A stretch of DNA of 21,170 nt from Phaeoceros laevis (GCA_049999765.1 JBNGIQ010000944.1:1-21170); one strand, 5' to 3'; positions 1 to 10,681 are shown, numbered from the stretch's first letter. The notes: generated by a model not told the origin, from the letters alone. A program made the numbers and translations.

Positions 1-1399
1 CTGTAGCCCTCACACATTCCTGCAAGCTGCTCAATATCCACAGACTCCTCGACATCCTCATCCTTCAGGATAACCTCCAGAATGCTAGCTCGCTGCTTCT
101 GATCTGGCATGCCAACCTCAAAGGCTCTTGGTAGTCTTCTCAGAATGGCTTCATCCAGCTCCCAGGGCCTGTTAGTTGCAGCCAGAACCATAACTCGGGC
201 ACTCTCTGTAGGATCCAAGGGATTGTCTCAGTAGGGTGCTGATAAGCACTCGTGCACCACAAAAAACACACAGAAAACGGATGAATAGCAATGAACTCAC
301 GGTCCGTGGTAAAACCATCCCACAAAGCCATGAATTCTGTCTTCATGTTGGTCAAAGCTTCATGCTCTGTCACTCGACGCTGTCCAAGAAAGCTGTCAAC
401 TTCATCTATGAAAATAATGGCGGGTTGTAACTTGTAGGCAAGGGTGAACACTGCTGTCACTGCATTCAGAAAAAAAAAGTTAGCTTCACATTTTGAAAAA
501 ATGTCGTGACAACCTTTCTACCCACTCCATGTACTTGGTCAAACTGGTCACGGAGTAAGTACCTAATTTCTGAGCGTCTCCAAACCACTTGCTCATAAGG
601 GTAGCAATGCGGACATTGATGAATACGGCTTGAGACTCTTTGGCAATTGCCTTGGCAAGTAGAGTCTTCCCTGTCCCAGGTGGTCCGAACAGCAATACAC
701 CCTTCTGGGGTCTCAACAACTTCCCATGCTCAAAAAGGTCAGGCCGTTGCAGCGGGAGGATAACGAGTTCATTAAGTGCTTGCTTGACAGACTCCAGGCC
801 ACCAATCGATTTGAATGTCACATCAATATCCTCGGGATTGATAACATCACATGCTATCATATCCTGAAAGACAGAGTCTGGAAGTGAGATTGCAAGAATG
901 TGAAGTCACTGTAAAACTGCAACAGAAGGATACATGAGACACGGTAGCATCACTTCACACAAATCACCAACGAAACTCAGTACAGCCCATCATGGCTGAA
1001 ATGCAAAACCCCCAGTCTAGAAACAGGACACAAAGAATCGCGAGGTTGCAGGTTCTTTCAATTTTAACAGGAATGTCGCCAGATCCTGCACAAGTGCCCA
1101 CAAGGACGATGCCAAACCCCCTCGTGCTCACGAGCTGGGCGTACTGCGACCTCAGAATCAGCACAACACCAGGAGCCCAGGGTTACCCGGAAAGTCACCT
1201 CATAGGTGTTGGTCTGTATAAGGGGACGATTGAGCCTCTTAGCTATCTCCTTCTTCCTCTCAGCCGCCTTCTTTGCCTGGACCCGATTGGGATCCAGGTG
1301 CCGCAATCCCACAAACAGCACTAGACAACTCAGAGCTGCGCTAACAGCATAGAGAAACAATTCCTGGCCGACGGAAGCTGCTCGCCTCCCGGCCCCCAT
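1..1399 (-). CDS. ATAD1/Msp1-like AAA ATPase (3' end cut off by window)
   Basis: Membrane-anchored AAA ATPase that, in the Msp1/ATAD1 family, extracts mislocalised tail-anchored proteins from the mitochondrial outer and peroxisomal membranes. Four exons fit in phase: 1399-1199, 863-563, 459-301 and 205-1 (open at the edge), giving 288 residues of a family usually near 400. Residues about 14-33 form one hydrophobic N-terminal anchor. Then come Walker A GPPGTGKT, the aromatic pore-loop segment [10 protein letters not shown], Walker B IIFIDEVD, and [17 protein letters not shown] with sensor 1 and the arginine pair. Donors are GTGACT, GTACTT and GTGAGT; acceptors are tttcag, atgcag and ctacag. 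For exon 4 the acceptor at 206 was chosen over one further upstream because it gives TTDQSARVMV, the usual family spacing. The ATG at 1399 opens the membrane-anchor exon. The missing part is the C-terminal helical subdomain. Family assignment is firm; the organelle is inferred from the family. Confidence 0.93.
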
Positions 1400-1449
1400 T
1401 TACACCGTTGCTCACACCGCCTCACGCGAACTGCTGCACACGAAACGCC

Positions 1450-1746
1450 ATGAAGCGATCATCCTTCGACGTGAGACTTCCAATAAAAGTGCAGCTGCTT
1501 CGCCGTAAGTGGCAGCAATCTTCGTAGGTAGGCCTCTCCGTCGGGTGTCGAAATCTACCTCAATAGAAGTGCCAGGAATGCCAAGCCATGGGAAACCCTA
1601 CAGGGATCGCTTGCTGGGAAGCGATGACCTAATCAAGCAAGGAGTAAAGACGGCGCGAGGAGGAGGCGAAGTTTGTACGCAAGGACCAGCTTGATGTTTA
1701 TTTGCCGCCAAGCCTAGAACCCGGAATCGGTTTCACACGGTGGTAG
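1450..1746 (+). pseudogene. Small frame-broken coding-like stretch upstream of TSR2
   Basis: Not a recognised family. An ATG at 1450 opens MKRSSFDVRLPIKVQLLR, directly followed at 1505 by a consensus GTAAGT donor. Unspliced, the frame ends seven codons later. A 62-nt or 70-nt intron ending at caatag (1566) or gccag (1574) would continue in phase into a stretch containing MPSHGKPYRDRLLGSDD (ATG at 1578). That frame then turns glycine-rich and ends at about 1694. One base over, from 1657 to the TAG at 1744-1746, runs a very protein-like frame including EEEAKFVRKDQLDVYLPP. The two halves would join if a single base were removed near 1656. It could be a real small gene with an assembly indel, a decayed gene, or chance. 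No function is proposed. Confidence 0.3.
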
Positions 1747-1767
1747 TTTTCCGTTGTCCGGTAATAT

Positions 1768-1785
1768 ATCACTGCTAGCAGTGAT
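1768..1785. repeat. Perfect 18-bp palindrome in the TSR2 promoter
   Basis: ATCACTGCTAGCAGTGAT reads the same on both strands with no spacer. It lies about 100 bp before the TSR2 start codon. Its two-fold symmetry suits a homodimeric DNA-binding protein, but no known motif was recognised. A chance palindrome this long is unlikely in a spacer of this size. Confidence 0.75.
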
Positions 1786-1883
1786 CTGACCGAGACGCCT
1801 CGCGGCTTTCGTCTATACGTGAAGCCTGCTACCTTGCTTGGCCTAAATACATATCACGGTGACGATCCTTCTGCGTTAAGGCG

Positions 1884-3033
1884 ATGGCGGGCTCAGGCGA
1901 AGTGGCCCCGGTGTTGACGGAGCAGGCCCGTGCTGCATTATGGGATGGCGTGCGCTTATGCCTAGAGCGTTGGAGTGCGCTACAGCTTGCGGTGGAGCAC
2001 GGGTTTGGGTCTGCTTCACAGGTTCAGCAGCTGCACAGTGATATCTTCACCTGGCTAACCACCTCTAAAGGTCCTCCTTTCAGCTCATGAATGAGTTCGA
2101 TGCAATGTTTTGCTGTGTGTATTGATCTTGTGCAAGTTAGCGCGAAGAATTTCTTCCGATGGACTAAAGGCTCAGCCAGGGTTTATGAGGGGCTTTGAAT
2201 TGTTGAGAAATCCGTTTTCCTTGTGCTACTACAGGACCGCTCTACATTGCTGAGCTGGAAAATTTACTGGATGACAAGTTGGTTGAATCATTTTGCACTG
2301 AAGCAGAGGATGGAAGTATAGAAGAGGTTAGTTTCCATCTTTGATTGATTGGCGGACCTCGACTCAAGGCGAACGCTGAATGCCTGGAGAAACTGCTGGG
2401 TGCGAAGGTCACTCCCTACACTCACATCCATATGTGCAGGTTGCGGACCAGGTTATGGCTATACACGAAGACTGCCTCCATGGTGACTTTTCAACCGTCG
2501 TGCGCCTCTCGCAAACTGCAGTCCCGTCCAAAGCGAGTTTGTCTCGAAGCCAGCAGGTGTGCAGTTTGTGCCAGAAATTGAAAGCATTCTATTTGGGTTT
2601 GCGTTCAAGAAATTTTTATCAGTAGTTGCTGTGAGCCGAACGAAGTAGCGTAGGAAATGTGAACCTCAGAGATCCCTTGTTTTAGAGGACCCGTTTTGAT
2701 GTAGAACGAGAAGCTACTACCTGTACCTACCTGTGCCCGTCTGTTAGGTGTTTAAATGGTGGTGGTGTGTCGTGATGGCAGGTTCCAGAGGACGATGATA
2801 GCGAAGACATTGATGACGACGACGATGATGATGCAGATAATGATGATGCCATGGAAGTTTCCACTTCAACCATAGAGCCTAGGGGAATGGAAACTCAGGG
2901 CGGAGGGTCCTCTGCGGCACCTTCTAAAGAGAAGTCCCTGCCTAGAAAGGGGATTGAACTGTCTGCGGAGGAACAAGAAGCTGGTTGGCATTCAGTACCC
3001 TACAGGGGAAGACGGAAGAGTAGTGGCACCTGA
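1884..3033 (+). CDS. TSR2: Pre-rRNA-processing protein TSR2
   Basis: TSR2 is the chaperone (escortin) that binds ribosomal protein eS26 and delivers it to pre-40S particles. Four exons join in phase: 1884-2070, 2235-2326, 2440-2556 and 2782-3033, encoding 215 residues, close to the usual size. The N-terminal part carries the WGG-family signature (ALWDGVRLCLERWSALQLAV, then EHGFG), followed by GPLYIAELENLLDDK across the exon 1-2 joint. An acidic run (residues about 138-152, mostly D) resembles the eS26-binding acidic tract. The C-terminus has the conserved EAGWHSVPYRGRRK, like the D-G-W-x-x-V-x-R-R-K end of other TSR2 proteins. The first donor is GTCCTC, a GT with poor flanking consensus; the others (GTTAGT, GTGTGC) are better. 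The ATG at 1884 gives the expected N-terminus. It is divergent from the ATAD1-like gene and convergent with the ceramide glucosyltransferase gene. Confidence 0.9.
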
Positions 3034-3374
3034 GGTTGAAAGTTGCACTATACAATCTTCCTTGAGCTGATGTAGATTCCTTAGTGGGCAGTTGAACGCC
3101 GTTTCCTCTTTTATTGACTTGTAAAAAATCAAGCTCCAGTGGCTAAATGTCCACCAGTCAACAATTGAATACTTGAGAGACCTAAGGCAAACAACCTAGT
3201 CCTCAGACGCAAGCCGGCGATGCAGGTTCCTTCTGTATGAAGACCACAATGAAGGTCGGCGAGCAGGTGAGCAGTAGAGCTTTCCGTTTGGGTGTGCAAT
3301 GTCATTTGGCCGCTCCAGCCTTTCCATCTGCACAGCAAGTACTCAGTCGGCGAATTGAATATCAGCTCATCTTT
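3034..3374. other. Convergent 3' region between TSR2 and the ceramide glucosyltransferase gene
   Basis: 341 bp between two stop codons facing each other. It must contain both 3' UTRs and polyadenylation sites, which may overlap. Short open frames here show no protein-like composition and no recognised domain. No clear AATAAA signal was seen. Confidence 0.6.
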
Positions 3375-6141
3375 TCACATGAAGTCAGATAACTCTACCT
3401 TGTAGATCTTCCCCAAACGCAGTTTATAGTTTACTCCTGACCATTCAATGGTTTGGAAGACGTGTGAATAAATTGCTGATACAGGGTACAGGAGGTTGTC
3501 CACAAACATGGCTACAAAAACCTGCAACAGAAATCATGTCAACAGTGATATTATAGGCAGGGTGACAAGGTCTTAGGAATGCTCACTTTCAGCCACTTGT
3601 AAGCCTTGAATGGAACAGGCTGCGCTTCTGGTGATAAAGCATTGCACAAATCAATCTCCACTTTCGTGAGATGTCGAATCATATAAACTTCAACCATAGT
3701 ACACAATGTCACCAGAGCTGTCAAGCTCAATCCTGCACATTTAGTTTTTCTTTCATCAGTAATTTTTTTTGGCGGAGACGATGCACAGATGGAGAAGAAG
3801 AAAGCCACAAACCTGTCCTGCACGAGGGATACTGATTCACGGAACTGCTAAAAGCCTGTCTGACAGCCACCAATAAGTGGAGGGCGGTCACAATATACTG
3901 GAGACAAAATCCCCAAGACAACCAGCAGTGGGAATAGAACAGTGCCCGGTTCATCATCCAATTGAAAGGAGTGTTATACGTCTCAAGGACAATGGTCTGC
4001 TTTCTCAAGTAGTTCCAGTAACTGATAGGGCAAACAGCATCGAAACACGGCTGAAAAGGTCAGCAACTGCAAAGGTCGAGAAACACAAAACCGAAAACAC
4101 AAAACCGAAAACACAAAACCGAAAACACACGCCGGAAAGGGAGCACATGTGGAGAAAGCCTTACCGAGAAAAACTCAGCTCTCTCGCAAGAGGATGAATA
4201 AAGATGGCCCTCGGAGGGGACCAGATAACTCGCTTGTTTGCACCTGCATACAAATATGCTATCACATGTGCATGGTTCATGTAGATGGATCAATGTACTG
4301 TCCCATTGGTCTTGCTTAGAATATGTCCTCTAGTGACAGCTCACCTGACACTGCGGCAAGTGTCATGTCATCGGAGTAGCCTCCATCTCGCAACCCTGTT
4401 ACCATGCCATATCGATCGGACCAAAAGTCATCGGCATGCATCTGCACCAGGCACCATATCAGGTTTTCCCTTCCAGAGAATGCTTAATTGTTCGCAAATC
4501 AACTACCACAAGCCACTGCAAGCATCAGAAACCACTATAAAGAATTTCTACCCACCATCATGCAGCCACCCCACAGAAAGATTGTCCTTCCTCCTGTGGC
4601 AAAACCTATTGAGCATGGCTGCAGAAAGAAGCTTAGAGAAAGTTATGAGAACGACTTCAACTTCGCAGCAGAAACAAATAACAACCCTAAGCAATTTCAC
4701 AGATGCAAAATGCAGCCTGAAAAAACGAATGAATCATCCTTCAACTGAAACTTTCCAAGGGAGAGCTGTCACAGACTTGAGTCGTTACCATGTGATATTC
4801 ATAAATGCAATAGCTCCCCAAACTTCCTGAAGGTACATCAAGGGGATAACCTGTTTGTATAAATATCTGTCCAAACATCTCAAAGCAATACTTTGAGACT
4901 CTGTCTATGCCACAAAGATTGCACGGTTGATGTTTGTGCCATCACTTAGCAAAGAATTGCATCACCAACTCAGAGGCCCAAGTTCACGTACCTCAGGATG
5001 ATTTTCCATATTTGACACTAGACAGCCTATTGATCCTGGATGGAGACGTACATCGTCATCCAAGAAAAGTACATACTTCGTTTCTGGATGCAAAGCATCC
5101 ACCCCCACCTACCGAACATTCTCAAATGAGTGAACAGATATTGTCGGGGCCAGAAGTTGTCTCCGTTCTACTTGTTACGAGAGATTCTGCAAACAAGCTG
5201 CCTCCCAACTTGGAGGGCATTCTGGCAACTACATACCAGCTGATTGTGAATCTTTTGACTGCATGTCGATGCCAGTCCTGCAACGACAACTCTAGATTGG
5301 AACTGTCCCTGCAAAAAAAAGCGGATATAATAAATCTTCCAGCTCAAGGGCCAATGCACATCATAGTGGCCCTCTATCATATAACTACAGAAAATGGATG
5401 CCAGAACCGAAAAGTAACAACCTTCAGATCGAGGACAAGCTGGGAGACTGCATCATAAGCAGGATCCTCCAAACTTTCAACCACGAAGAGAAACTCGAGA
5501 GGTCCTCCATATAGTGAAACCAACTGCAGACAACACTCGTTCAATAAAGGGTACCCAAGTTCCAACGGTGGAGGGAACCCTTTGTTGTGCATCTGCTGCC
5601 CGTAACAGTCAAAGTACAGTGCCAGAACCAGCAAACAATCAGTACCTGGCTATACCAGTTGCTAAGACTGTGCTCTCCGACGCCCTTGACGGGCATCACC
5701 ACTCCTACTCTTGGCAGGTTGGCCTGGACTGAGTGTTCAAGCCCGTCTAATTCGGGGCATAAAAACGAAAGAGGATGACCCTCCCTTTCCTTGTCCCGGA
5801 GATCCTGAAGTTCTTTGGCCCTGACACGAAATATGACGGAATCGCTATAGATCATCTGCTGACAGGACTTTGACCGCAGGGGACCCAACTGGCACATGTC
5901 CAAGCTCTGAGGTACAATGACAAGTACAATCCTTGCAAAGTACCTTATGGATGAAGCAAATGCAAATCCAGCGGCGAAGAATAAACAGATGAGGCAACCC
6001 TGCAGTAAACAGAACAGCTAAGTCCCATCTCTTGACACTGTGAACTCGAATACAAATGTCCACAAACAATACAAGCAGGGGACGGAAGAATGGCGCTTGG
6101 CATCCATTCCTATCGAGTACGTGGAGGACTTCGTTGCTCAA
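3375..6141 (-). CDS. GCS: Ceramide glucosyltransferase (GT21), plant type
   Basis: Transfers glucose from UDP-glucose to ceramide, giving glucosylceramide at the ER/Golgi. Thirteen exons read in phase: 6141-6046, 5999-5944, 5820-5646, 5523-5422, 5308-5237, 5108-4992, 4866-4789, 4618-4556, 4441-4345, 4243-4165, 4021-3813, 3732-3587, 3521-3375; 478 residues, slightly shorter than flowering-plant enzymes. An N-terminal membrane segment (GCLICLFFAAGFAFAS) precedes VGVVMPVKGVGEH (about 89-101), LYGGPLEFLFVVES, VVVAGLASTCSQKIHNQL, the D2 motif LFLDDDV (184-186), PLDVPSGSLGSYCIYEYHM, GFATGGRTIFLWGGCMM, the D3 motif GGYSDDMT (277-278) and RYWNYLRKQ (312-320), which fits the C-terminal RW-type motif of GT21. 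Hydrophobic helices and LRLGKIYK close the protein. Exons 2-13 are secure. Exon 1 is the weak point: its donor (CGA|GTTCAC) is poor and implies a 46-nt intron, so the first 32 residues are provisional. Confidence 0.92.
4081..4130. repeat. 14-bp tandem repeat, about 3.5 copies, in a ceramide glucosyltransferase intron
   Basis: The unit AAACACAAAACCGA repeats exactly at 4081, 4095 and 4109, with a partial copy to 4130. It lies within the intron between exons 10 and 11. On the transcribed strand it reads as a T-rich pyrimidine tract. Confidence 0.9.
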
Positions 6142-7240
6142 AAGGCATCAACAGCACAAGGAATGCAGGAGCTAGCTGCATCCCTACAAACCAAGCATTG
6201 GCCACATCAGACCTGAATCTGCAGCGCGAAAACCACAGGCTGCTGGCAGACAAAGCTGGCCAGCGCTAGCCAGTCCTCTACATTGCCCAACAAGCTCATT
6301 TTGCCGACCCCTCAATCGCACTCATAGCAACAAGGAAGACGTGAAAATCTTGGACCGCATTGGGCTGAGACCGTGATTCGAGTTTGCAGATCGGACATCC
6401 CATTACCCGCTCAACTGATGCCGAGTAACAGTACTTCGAGGTGAAGATAGCTATGCCGTTCTACAAACTGTGGTCTTCCTCCTAGTTTGCTTCGGGATTA
6501 AATTTGGATTAACCATATGAAGAAGAAGTCTAGACTCTAAAGTGCGGGTGTGCGGGTCCATCCGAAAAGGCGGGCTGGGCGGATTCGAGGTCCCATCGAC
6601 GGCTTTCGTGTATGCAGCGAATGCCGGTCCTTCCATTATATCGCAAACCCTGCCTCTACCTTACTGCCTTGCTTGGCCTACGTATGCGTCTATGTGATTG
6701 CGCACACTGCGCGCTGGCGCAGGCAGTCCCAACACGCAGACGCCCTCGAGCACTGTCTTCCGCCTTGCGCCCTTGTCTCGCCCTCGGCCTTCCGTCAATC
6801 GGAGATCTGGTCTATTCCCTGATCTGCTGCAGGTGAAGGTCTTTGCGTAGGTTTTGCACAGCAATATGCCCGGGCTTGGAGCTCGCTGTCGGTGGGGTTG
6901 AGCAGGCCTAGGGTCTGATCCAGAAGGATTTCGCGCTGAATTGCGTTGGTGAGCGTTGTCTTGCCCTGGGGGCAGGTGAGAAGATGGTCTCAACGAGGAT
7001 GGGCGGGGTGAAATTGTAGGTCGTCGGGAAGGAGGAGAACAGGTTGAGGTGTAGGTAGAGGCTTCCGGAGGCTCGATGTTTGGCGACTTGCAGGGAATTG
7101 GTCAGTACAATTCCAAATGTACAAGCTCCTCTGCAACGGTTGTGGGTCAGGCTGAGTTCGTGAAATTTCTTTCTGGTTTTTTCAAAATTTGGGCATGTAG
7201 ATAGCCGATTGACTTTTCTTATGAGAGAACTGAAGAGGAA
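6142..7240. promoter_or_regulatory. Divergent spacer between the ceramide glucosyltransferase and coiled-coil genes
   Basis: About 1.1 kb between outward-facing start codons, so it must hold both promoters and leaders. The part from about 6540 to 7050 is GC-rich. Open frames there are arginine- and proline-rich on either strand and look like composition effects. An ATG at 7220 opens a short frame overlapping the start of the downstream gene (see findings). No TATA box or known motif could be assigned with confidence. Confidence 0.45.
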
Positions 7241-9890
7241 ATGCCAGTGGTCGAGAGTGGTGCCCCTGGGCCAAGCCCTGGGTCTCTGCCTTTCTTAACG
7301 GTAACGAGCTCTAGGAAAGAGAAAAAAAAGCAAGCCAAGGAGGAGAGGGACCGGCTTAAACAAGCCGAGAAAAAGAAAAGACGGTTGGAGAAGGCACTTG
7401 CCACTGCTGCAGCAATCCGGACAGAGCTTGAAAAGAAGAAACAGAGAAGGAAAGAGGAGGAGCAGCGCCTAGATGAGGAAGGAGCAGCCCTGGCAGAGGC
7501 TGTTGCGCTTCAAGTCCTCGTCGATGAAGACTCCGATGGGCTTGGTAGGCTGCAAGGGTCTGGGGATGGTGTAGCAGGTGAAAAAGCGGAAGAATGCAGT
7601 AGTTTGTCCGCTGGATCAGCGGAAAAAAGTGCTGAATCTCCTATCGCTGGTCCTTGTCTCGGAGTTCGCAGAAGAGAATCAGGGCAGCAAAATGGCTTGA
7701 AAAGGCATGGAAGCAGCAAGTACTCAGTGAGTGGCGAGAGCAGCCAAACAAGTTCACATGAGAAAGAAATGGAGTGGAAGAGTGACTGGAAAGGAGTAGA
7801 CCAAAACATGATGGCTCGAAGTGGCCGAGATAATGGGTCTGAAGGGGAATCAATTGCAGGGGACGAGGGGGGTGTATGGGAAGTGAATCTAAGCAGTGCA
7901 GAAGAAAGGGCAAGAGCATCTAATGAAAGAGCAACAGCTGCCGAAGTTGCAGCCGGGCTGGCTGCAGCCCAAGCTGTTGCAGCTCTTCGAATTGCAGAGG
8001 AAGCAAGAGCCGAAGCCGAGGCTGCCAAAAGGGCAGCAGAAGCGGCAATGAATGAAGCTCTTGATCGGCGAGATAGTCATCAAAAGCAGGATTTCCTTGA
8101 TGAGGTACATGTCTGCCACACCAGAATTTGGTGAAGAGTCTGATCATCCAACATTTAGAACTGTATGTGCAAGCTTTTGGATAGATTTTGTGCACGAAGT
8201 GTTAATTTTTCAGTTACAGTCGCTGTCTGAATTTGGTACATGGTGTCTGCTTGTGGCAGCAAGTTCTCTCCATGTTTCATGCCCATCCCAGAGAATTCCT
8301 GGTTGACTGAGGGTTATTCTAATTGTTACTTCTGTGATAGCAATTCTGTGGTCCCATGTGATGGTAATAGAAGTCCCATCCCACATTTACATGAACAGCA
8401 AATATGTGATGGGAGTTACCATCTTGTCAAGGAGAATACTGTGTCTTGTCTGGTGTTTTTTTTTCATGACGGAAAGACTTAATGTGCGTATAATGTTATG
8501 CTGGAGGTGGTCTAATGTGCTCTGTTATGTATGTGTTCCGATTAAATTGGTCCAGTGCTGGCCTGTTTAAGCACCAGGTTACTGTTCCAAACCTAGTGAT
8601 GCTATCTGCGTGCTGTGCAAGCAACCTGTTCCTGGTGCGAGCAATTCAGACTGGTATGTTTTTGGCTGACCAGCACCATCAGAAGCGTTGTGTGGCTGGT
8701 TTTTGTTGCTGGTCAATGTCATGCTGGCAGCATACTTAACCTAGTGTTATACTTTGTTCGCAAGTCCTTTCTCTGCTTTGCCAGTTTGACTAAGTGGAGG
8801 TTCTTTAACAGTTCATTTGCATCTTTCATGTTAATGTTTCATCTGAGACCAGGTAATCGATGTCTTCTGTTACTGACATTAGTGTATGTGCAAGAGGCTG
8901 ATGGAAGATCTGAAACGTGTTTGCAACAGAGCTCGACCACATAGCTAACTCCGAAGCTTTGATGACCAATTTCCTCCAACCAATGCCTGGACCTCCTGTC
9001 TAACAGGGGCTGTGAAGCAGCTATGTCATGCATTTGCTTGCTTCACTTGTAGTGTTTAAAAGCAATCACCTGCCAGCCCATATTTGATGTACAGATGATG
9101 TAGGGGGCTTGACCACTTGGGATAGTGAACTAAGTCACTGAATGAGTTGCTCATGCGTTTCCTCGTGGCCTCTTGTTGCATGTTGCATATCATAAATTAT
9201 CCGAGACCATTAGATTCAACTTACAGCGCCTGCTGTAACTTCTCAGTCTTTGATGTGGTTCAAGTCGCTGAAATAAGGGTTTTAGGTTCTTGGTTATTAG
9301 CAAAAATGGCCTAATTTGTTGGTTCGTCCTTCCATGTAGTTGATGGGCAAGTCCTGGGGCCTGGGGACCTAAAATCATGTTAGTCCTACTGAATCTACGT
9401 GGGCTTGAAACAGTGTTATGTAGGATGCAGGTTGACCGTCTTGTGATTGTTCTTAGCAACAGGCTAGAATAAGAGTCAGCGATGTGCATGAATAGATTTG
9501 AGTAAAAGTGAGGCATTATCCTCCTACACTTTGATGTGGTCCTCTGCGGGCTGCGGTCCTGCCTTTCCGGTCATGATAGGCTTACTTTGCGTTGGACACT
9601 TTTTACAGAGCAAAGCGCAACCAAGAAGCGTTGAGAAGGAGAGGGATGAGCTCAAGGCACGGCTGGAGGAAACTGAGCGTAAACTGAAAGAAAAGACCAG
9701 GCGGGTGTCGGAGCTCGAGCAGAACCTTGATGAGGTTACCAAGTACTTGCTGGAATTTAAAGCTATGATCGAAGGCTCAAAAGGTGATACTCATGCCATC
9801 TGTGATGGTGGTCTCAAGGAGAATGGCGTGTATGCAGAAGGGAGTGATGTAACTCCCGCCGAATCAGTTGGGGGGACAGTAGATGAGTAG
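7241..9890 (+). CDS. Coiled-coil protein, resembling plant proteins annotated ELKS/Rab6-interacting/CAST-like
   Basis: Two exons join in phase: 7241-8104 (donor GAG|GTACAT) and 9609-9890 (acceptor ttttacag), giving 381 residues. The first 90 or so residues form a highly charged helix (KEKKKQAKEERDRLKQAEKK, then LEKALATAAAIRTELEKKKQ and QRLDEEGAALAEAVALQVLV). A Ser/Gly/Glu-rich, probably disordered middle follows (about 95-215). A second coiled coil, alanine/glutamate-rich, spans about 217-275. The second exon adds EKERDELKARLEETERKLKE and heptads to about residue 340, then an acidic tail. The N-terminal block resembles from memory a conserved land-plant family labelled ELKS/Rab6-interacting; that label implies golgin-like tethering but is unproven. 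The 1504-bp intron (8105-9608) is AT-richer and shows no clear further exon. The start is uncertain because an upstream exon could exist. Confidence 0.75.
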
Positions 9891-10681
9891 TGCCTGAACA
9901 TCCGAGCGGAAAGTGATACAGCTGACATAGCTGCTGATTCATTTGGATGTTTCAGTTTAGCGGTAGATCAAGTAGGACTAACATATTTTCTGGAAAGTTA
10001 TGGACTGGATTAGTTTTTTGTCCAGTTCGGAGATGGGTGGCTTGTTCAGTATGGATGAGGCTAGCGTATCGTATAGAGACGGGGGGAGATATGGGTGCGC
10101 AGAAGGTTGGTACATGGATGTATGCAAAAGATGTCTCCCATGAGAGTGGTCGCTGGTGTCAAATGCTGCTTGATCTTCCAGCTGGCTTGAGTGACTGTAT
10201 TATGCGATGTTATATGACATGTCAAGCCGTACGGTCAAAATTTTGCAATTCAATTGACAAGGCCAGCATGAGCAAACTGCTCGGTGCACTTGGCCGCGAT
10301 GAATTTGCACCATTCTAGCTTAGTAAGAAGCGTCGACTCTCAAGGTTCGCCGCAGGCTTGCCCACCAGCCAACAAACAGCTCTAGACAGATTGCATTCGC
10401 AAAGTCCAGGCAGATTATTCTAACACCGCATTAAGGAAGCCTACAAGGCTACAAGGCTTACAAGCCTACGAAGCATCGCGGCACCTAACAGCTGTACTCT
10501 TCCATCCTAGAGTACTCCGGTTGTGCTTGATGGGCCTGCCATGGACAGTGCTGTCTAAACGAGCTCCCTGCAAAAGTAGCTCCGAACCAGAAGAGTGGCA
10601 CGTGCTTTAAAAATTCCCAAACAGACGCCTGCATTCCGTCGAGTTGGGAGGTATCACCATGCTCTAGCCACCAGCAGCACC
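9891..10681. other. 3' region between the coiled-coil gene and MED19 (convergent)
   Basis: About 790 bp between converging stop codons. An open frame at 9947-10318 has no ATG-led recognisable domain and is probably 3' UTR. At about 10439-10470 there is a short degenerate run of CTACAAGG/CTTACAAGCC units. Nothing else was identified. Confidence 0.5.

Larger units (their letters stand above)
1400..1883. promoter_or_regulatory. Divergent promoter region between the ATAD1-like gene and TSR2
   Basis: 484 bp separate the start codons of two outward-facing housekeeping genes, so both promoters must lie here or overlap neighbouring leaders. No convincing TATA box was seen for either gene. The region holds a perfect palindrome (1768-1785) and a small coding-like stretch on the plus strand (1450-1746), both listed separately. 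Confidence 0.6.

Noticed and set aside
206-231. Alternative acceptor at about 227 for exon 4 of the ATAD1-like gene, which would add seven codons.
   Set aside because: The acceptor at 206 gives the normal family spacing TTDQSARVMV and is preceded by a better acceptor context.
4081-4130. Regular short repeats considered as a CRISPR array.
   Set aside because: Units are contiguous with no spacers, lie in a eukaryotic intron, and are only 14 bp long.
6661-6993. 110-codon minus-strand frame rich in Arg, Pro and Ser.
   Set aside because: It lies in a GC-rich divergent promoter region, has no motif, and competing frames of similar length exist on the other strand.
7510-8028. Minus-strand 172-codon frame, Ser/Ala/Leu-rich.
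   Set aside because: Antisense of the coiled-coil gene's first exon; composition follows from the complementary Glu/Ala/Arg codons.
9947-10318. Frame of 123 codons downstream of the coiled-coil gene.
   Set aside because: No ATG at its start, no recognisable motif and random-looking composition; taken as 3' UTR or spacer.
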